A DNA stretch of 32,170 nucleotides from Gemmatimonadota bacterium (lineage in GTDB: Bacteria > Gemmatimonadota > Gemmatimonadetes > Gemmatimonadales > GWC2-71-9). The stretch is taken from positions 1 to 32,170 of the forward strand of contig JANXXJ010000020.1 of assembly GCA_025350665.1 (NCBI GenBank), written 5' to 3'. This document shows positions 28,550 to 32,170 of this stretch, piece after piece. The notes below the pieces were generated by a model. That model saw only the letters and a list, made by a program, of their open reading frames with translations. It was not told where the DNA came from and searched no databases. The number at the start of each line of letters is the position of its first letter. The stretch's first letter is position 1. The position numbers were made by a program, and so were the translations under genes.

Positions 28550-30561
28550 TGACGACGATGACTTCGCGGGCCGTGGCGTTCACCGCCGGCCTGCTCGTGA
28601 CCGCGCTGCCGCTGGTAGCCCAGAGCGGCATCACACCGGAGCAGGCGGCGGGAATGCACCAGCTCGGCGGAGTCCGGATCTCGCCGGACGGCCGGTGGGT
28701 GGCCTACACCGTCACGGTGCCAGACCTCAAGACGAGTACGATGGAATCGGACATCTGGCTCGTAGCGGTTCAGGGTGGCGACCCGATCCGGCTCACCTCG
28801 GCCAAGGGCATGGATGACCAGGCCCGGTGGTCGGCCGATGGCCGCTGGGTCGGTTTCATTTCGACCCGGGACGGCAAGCCACAGGTCTACCGGATTTCGC
28901 CCTTTGGCGGCGAGGCCGAGAAGCTGACGGACTCGAAGACCGGCGTTCAGAGCTTCGCCTGGTCACCGGATGGGAATCGGATCGCATTCGTCGCTCCGCG
29001 GGATGCCACGCCGGCCGAGGAGAAGAAGCAGAAGGACAAGGACGACGCGATCGTGGTCGATCAGGGCTTCATCCCCGCGCGTCTCGACATCTTCGATCTG
29101 GGGACCCGCAAGACGACCGAGGTGGTCCGTGGCGACTACCAGATCATCGGGTTCGACTGGTCGCCGGACGGCAAGCAGATCGCCTACGTCTCGATGCCGA
29201 CGCCCCGGGCGAATGACTCCCGTTATACCGACGTGTTGATCGTGGACCTCGCCAGCAGCGTCACCCGGAAGCTGCTCGAAAACGACGGGCCGGACGGGGC
29301 GCCGGTATGGTCGCCGGATGGCAGCTGGATCGCGTTCGAGACCAAGGGCCCGAAGGCGATTTCCATCACCCAGTCGAAGCTCGCGGTCATTCCCGTGAGT
29401 GGCGGCACGCCCAAGATGCTGGGCGAGGGGTTCCTGTATCAGCCCGGGTCCGCCGTGTGGTCTCCGGACGGGGACGCGCTCTATTTCTGGGCCCAGACCG
29501 GAACGACGGCAGAGCTCTATCGGGTGGCGGCGTCCGGGGGGCCGGTGAAGCAGATCTCGAACCTTCAGGGGTCGGTCGGTGTGTTCGGCGCGGGGGCGCC
29601 CTCGATCTCATCCGATGGCAAGGTCATCGCGTTTCCGCGGGGTTCGATCTCGACGCCTGAAGAAGTTCACGTGGCGCGGCTCGACGGGACCTGGAGTCAG
29701 ACGGCCCTCACCCATCTGCATCCGGAACTCGCCTCGGTGCCGATGGGCAAGGGCGAGGTGATCCGCTGGAAGAGCAAGGACGGACTCGACGTTGAAGGCA
29801 TCGTGGTCTACCCCGTGGGCTACCAGCCCGGCAAACGGTATCCCACGGTCGCCCTCATCCATGGCGGTCCGTCGGGTACCTGGGACCAATCGTTCCCCGC
29901 CAACTGGTACAATCCGGCCCAGGTGTACGCCGGCCAGGGCTGGGTGGCCTTCCTGCCCAACCCACGGGGGTCGAGTGGATACGGGGAGAAGTTCCTCGCC
30001 GCGAACTACCGCGACTGGGGCCACGGGGATTACCTCGATATCCAGACGGGCCTCGACTACCTGGTGAAGCGCGGCATCGCCGATTCCAGCAGGATGGCGC
30101 AGGGCGGCTGGAGTTACGGTGGCTACATGACCGCGTGGACGCTGACCCAGACCAACCGCTTCAAAGCGGTGATGGTCGGGGCCGGGCTGACCAACATGTA
30201 CTCGATGTACTCAACCAACGACCTCCAGGGGACCCTCGAGGACTACTACGGCGGCCAACCCTGGGATGACGAGCAGGCCTATCGCCGGGCCTCGGCGATG
30301 ATGTTCATCAAGCAGGCGAAAACGCCGACCTTGATCCTGCACGGGCAACAGGACACCAGGGTGCCGATCGGTCAGGCTCAGGAGCTGTACATGGGCCTCA
30401 AGAAGAACACCGTGCCGGTGGAGCTGGTGTTCTTTCCGCGGGAACCCCACGGCCTACTCGAGCCGAGACACATGCTGGACAAGATCAAGCGCGAGTACGC
30501 CTTCTTCTCCAAGCATGTTCTTGGCGTGGAGGTGAAGGACCAGCCGGACCTGGTGCCGTGA
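28546..30561 (+). CDS. S9 family peptidase, tandem paralogue, secreted
   Basis: Starts at the ATGA overlap (MMTTMTSRAVAFTAGLLVTALPLVAQS); GGWSYGGYMTAW, HGQQDTRVPIGQA, REPHGL. ORF-track start 27913 is upstream antecedent frame only. Confidence 0.96.
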   Translation: MMTTMTSRAVAFTAGLLVTALPLVAQSGITPEQAAGMHQLGGVRISPDGRWVAYTVTVPDLKTSTMESDIWLVAVQGGDPIRLTSAKGMDDQARWSADGRWVGFISTRDGKPQVYRISPFGGEAEKLTDSKTGVQSFAWSPDGNRIAFVAPRDATPAEEKKQKDKDDAIVVDQGFIPARLDIFDLGTRKTTEVVRGDYQIIGFDWSPDGKQIAYVSMPTPRANDSRYTDVLIVDLASSVTRKLLENDGPDGAPVWSPDGSWIAFETKGPKAISITQSKLAVIPVSGGTPKMLGEGFLYQPGSAVWSPDGDALYFWAQTGTTAELYRVAASGGPVKQISNLQGSVGVFGAGAPSISSDGKVIAFPRGSISTPEEVHVARLDGTWSQTALTHLHPELASVPMGKGEVIRWKSKDGLDVEGIVVYPVGYQPGKRYPTVALIHGGPSGTWDQSFPANWYNPAQVYAGQGWVAFLPNPRGSSGYGEKFLAANYRDWGHGDYLDIQTGLDYLVKRGIADSSRMAQGGWSYGGYMTAWTLTQTNRFKAVMVGAGLTNMYSMYSTNDLQGTLEDYYGGQPWDDEQAYRRASAMMFIKQAKTPTLILHGQQDTRVPIGQAQELYMGLKKNTVPVELVFFPREPHGLLEPRHMLDKIKREYAFFSKHVLGVEVKDQPDLVP

Positions 30562-32093
30562 GCCTTCGCCTCGTTGCCATTTTGATGCTGGGCCTGGCCT
30601 CCGCGGGCCGGGCGCAGGGGACGCTGGACGTCCTGATCAAGGGCGGAAGCGTGTACGACGGGACCGGCGGCGCTCCCCGGATCGCCGATCTCGGGATCAG
30701 GGGGGACCGGATCGTGTTCGTCGGCACCGCACCGGCCGGCACCGCGGCTCGCCGGACCATTGACGCCAAGGGGCTGATCGTGGCGCCCGGGTTCGTCGAT
30801 CCCCACACCCACATCGATGAGGATCTGGCCGATCCGGTCCGGCGCCGCTTGCCGGGGTTTCTGCTCCAGGGTGTCACGACCCTGGTGACCGGGAACGACG
30901 GCGGCGGGTCGCCCGGCGTCGCGGCGGCACGGGCCAGGCTGGCTCAGGGTGTCGGGGCCAATGTCGCCTTTCTGGTAGGGCACGGCGCGGTGCGGGGGGC
31001 GGTGTTAGGCATGGCGGCGCGGGCACCATCCGGGGCCGAGCTCGATCACATGCGTGCCCTGGTGGCGCAGGCGATGCGGGAGGGCGCGTTCGGTCTGTCG
31101 ACTGGGCTCTACTACGCCCCCGGCAGCTACGCGGCCACCGAGGAAGTGATCGAACTGGCCCGGATCGCTCACGCCGCCGGGGGCTACTACGACTCGCACA
31201 TTCGTGACGAGTCGAGCTACACCATCGGCCTCCTCGGCGCCATCGACGAAGCGATCCGGATCGGCCGAGAGGCCGGCATTCCGGTTCATATCTCCCACAT
31301 CAAGGCGCTGGGCGTGGACGTGTGGGGCAAGAGCGACGACGTGGTGGCGCGGGTTCTGGCCGCGCGGGCCACGGGACTCCGGGTGACCGCGGATCAATAT
31401 CCCTACACGGCATCCGGCACGAGTGTCGGCTCGTCGCTGCTGCCGCGCTGGGCCGAAGCGGGAGGCCGCGACTCGCTCAAGAGCCGGTTCGGGCGTCCCG
31501 ACCTCCGGGCGAAGATCGCGGCCGAGATGGTGGAGAACCTCCGGCGCCGGGGCGGGGCCGAGGCGCTCCTCATCACCGAAGGGAAGTGGCGGGGCCAGCG
31601 CCTGGCGCAGGTCGCCAAGTCAACCGGTGTCACGCCAGTCGCCGCCGCCATCACGATCATTGGCGGCGGCGATGCGGCCGTGGCGTCGTTCAACATGAAC
31701 GACGCCGATATCGACCGGTTCATGGCCCAGAGTTTCGTCGTCACCGGGTCGGACGGGTCGGCGGGGCACCCGCGTAAGTACGGCACTTTCCCGAGGAAGA
31801 TCCGTCGCTATGCGCTCGACCGGGGCGTGATCTCGCTCACCCGGGCCATCGAGGCCAGCAGCGGCCAGACCGCGGCAATCGTGGGACTCGTGGACCGCGG
31901 CCTCCTGGCCGCGGGCAAGTTCGCCGATGTCGTGGTCTTCGACTCGACCGCAATCATCGACAAATCGACCTACGAATCGCCGGCGACGCCGGCGATCGGG
32001 ATGCGGTTCGTGGTGGTGAACGGCCGCCTGGCCATCGACCGGGGCCGGCCGACCGGCGCCCTGGCGGGCCGGGCACTTGCCCGAGGGCAGTGA
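30558..32093 (+). CDS. N-acyl-D-amino-acid deacylase / D-aminoacylase family amidohydrolase
   Basis: GTG start overlapping the upstream stop; LDVLIKGGSVYDGTGG; APGFVDPHTHID; GHGAVRGAVLG; TGSDGSAGHPRKYGTFPRKIRRY. Confidence 0.92.
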   Translation: MSLRLVAILMLGLASAGRAQGTLDVLIKGGSVYDGTGGAPRIADLGIRGDRIVFVGTAPAGTAARRTIDAKGLIVAPGFVDPHTHIDEDLADPVRRRLPGFLLQGVTTLVTGNDGGGSPGVAAARARLAQGVGANVAFLVGHGAVRGAVLGMAARAPSGAELDHMRALVAQAMREGAFGLSTGLYYAPGSYAATEEVIELARIAHAAGGYYDSHIRDESSYTIGLLGAIDEAIRIGREAGIPVHISHIKALGVDVWGKSDDVVARVLAARATGLRVTADQYPYTASGTSVGSSLLPRWAEAGGRDSLKSRFGRPDLRAKIAAEMVENLRRRGGAEALLITEGKWRGQRLAQVAKSTGVTPVAAAITIIGGGDAAVASFNMNDADIDRFMAQSFVVTGSDGSAGHPRKYGTFPRKIRRYALDRGVISLTRAIEASSGQTAAIVGLVDRGLLAAGKFADVVVFDSTAIIDKSTYESPATPAIGMRFVVVNGRLAIDRGRPTGALAGRALARGQ

Positions 32094-32096
32094 AGC

Positions 32097-32170
32097 ATGA
32101 CGTCTTCGATCTATGACGTGGGACTCGAGCGCTGCGCCGCGAACCATGCACCCCTGACGCCGCTCACCTT
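32097..32170 (+). CDS. Partial CDS, possible acyl-CoA synthetase (AMP-binding)
   Basis: MTSSIYDVGLERCAANHAPLTPLT resembles the N-terminus of medium-chain acyl-CoA synthetases; runs off the window end. Confidence 0.55.
   Translation, partial: MTSSIYDVGLERCAANHAPLTPLT

Noticed and set aside
26549-30561. Tandem S9 genes as an assembly duplication
   Set aside because: The copies diverge at many non-synonymous positions, have different signal peptides and lengths, and read as true paralogues.

Overview
High-GC bacterial chromosomal window, probably Gemmatimonadota-like (inferred from gene content and style only). Left to right it holds: a MacAB/TolC-type efflux operon (minus strand) whose second permease is interrupted at ~213 by an inverted, 95%-identical copy of the first permease's 3' region; a creatininase-family gene; a very large NtrY-like sensor kinase; a convergent hybrid kinase/HDOD cluster; a PilZ protein; an amidohydrolase; an M20 peptidase and a RidA protein; a complete, end-to-end overlapping tryptophan operon aroF-trpE-trpG-trpD-trpC/F-trpB-trpA; a class V aminotransferase; two tandem S9 peptidases; a D-aminoacylase-like gene; and the start of an acyl-CoA synthetase-like gene. 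The most interesting signal is a complete ribosome-mediated trp attenuator upstream of aroF (25108-25275, minus strand). It has a TTGACG-N17-TATCCT promoter, a predicted leaderless 27-aa leader peptide with a WWWPW run, mutually exclusive 1:2, 2:3 and 3:4 helices, and a GCAA-looped terminator followed by T5. A second genome-scale signal is the recurrent 7-mer GTTAGGC, which carries nearly all in-frame TTA leucine codons in the window. All calls are by eye; no database search or folding program was run.
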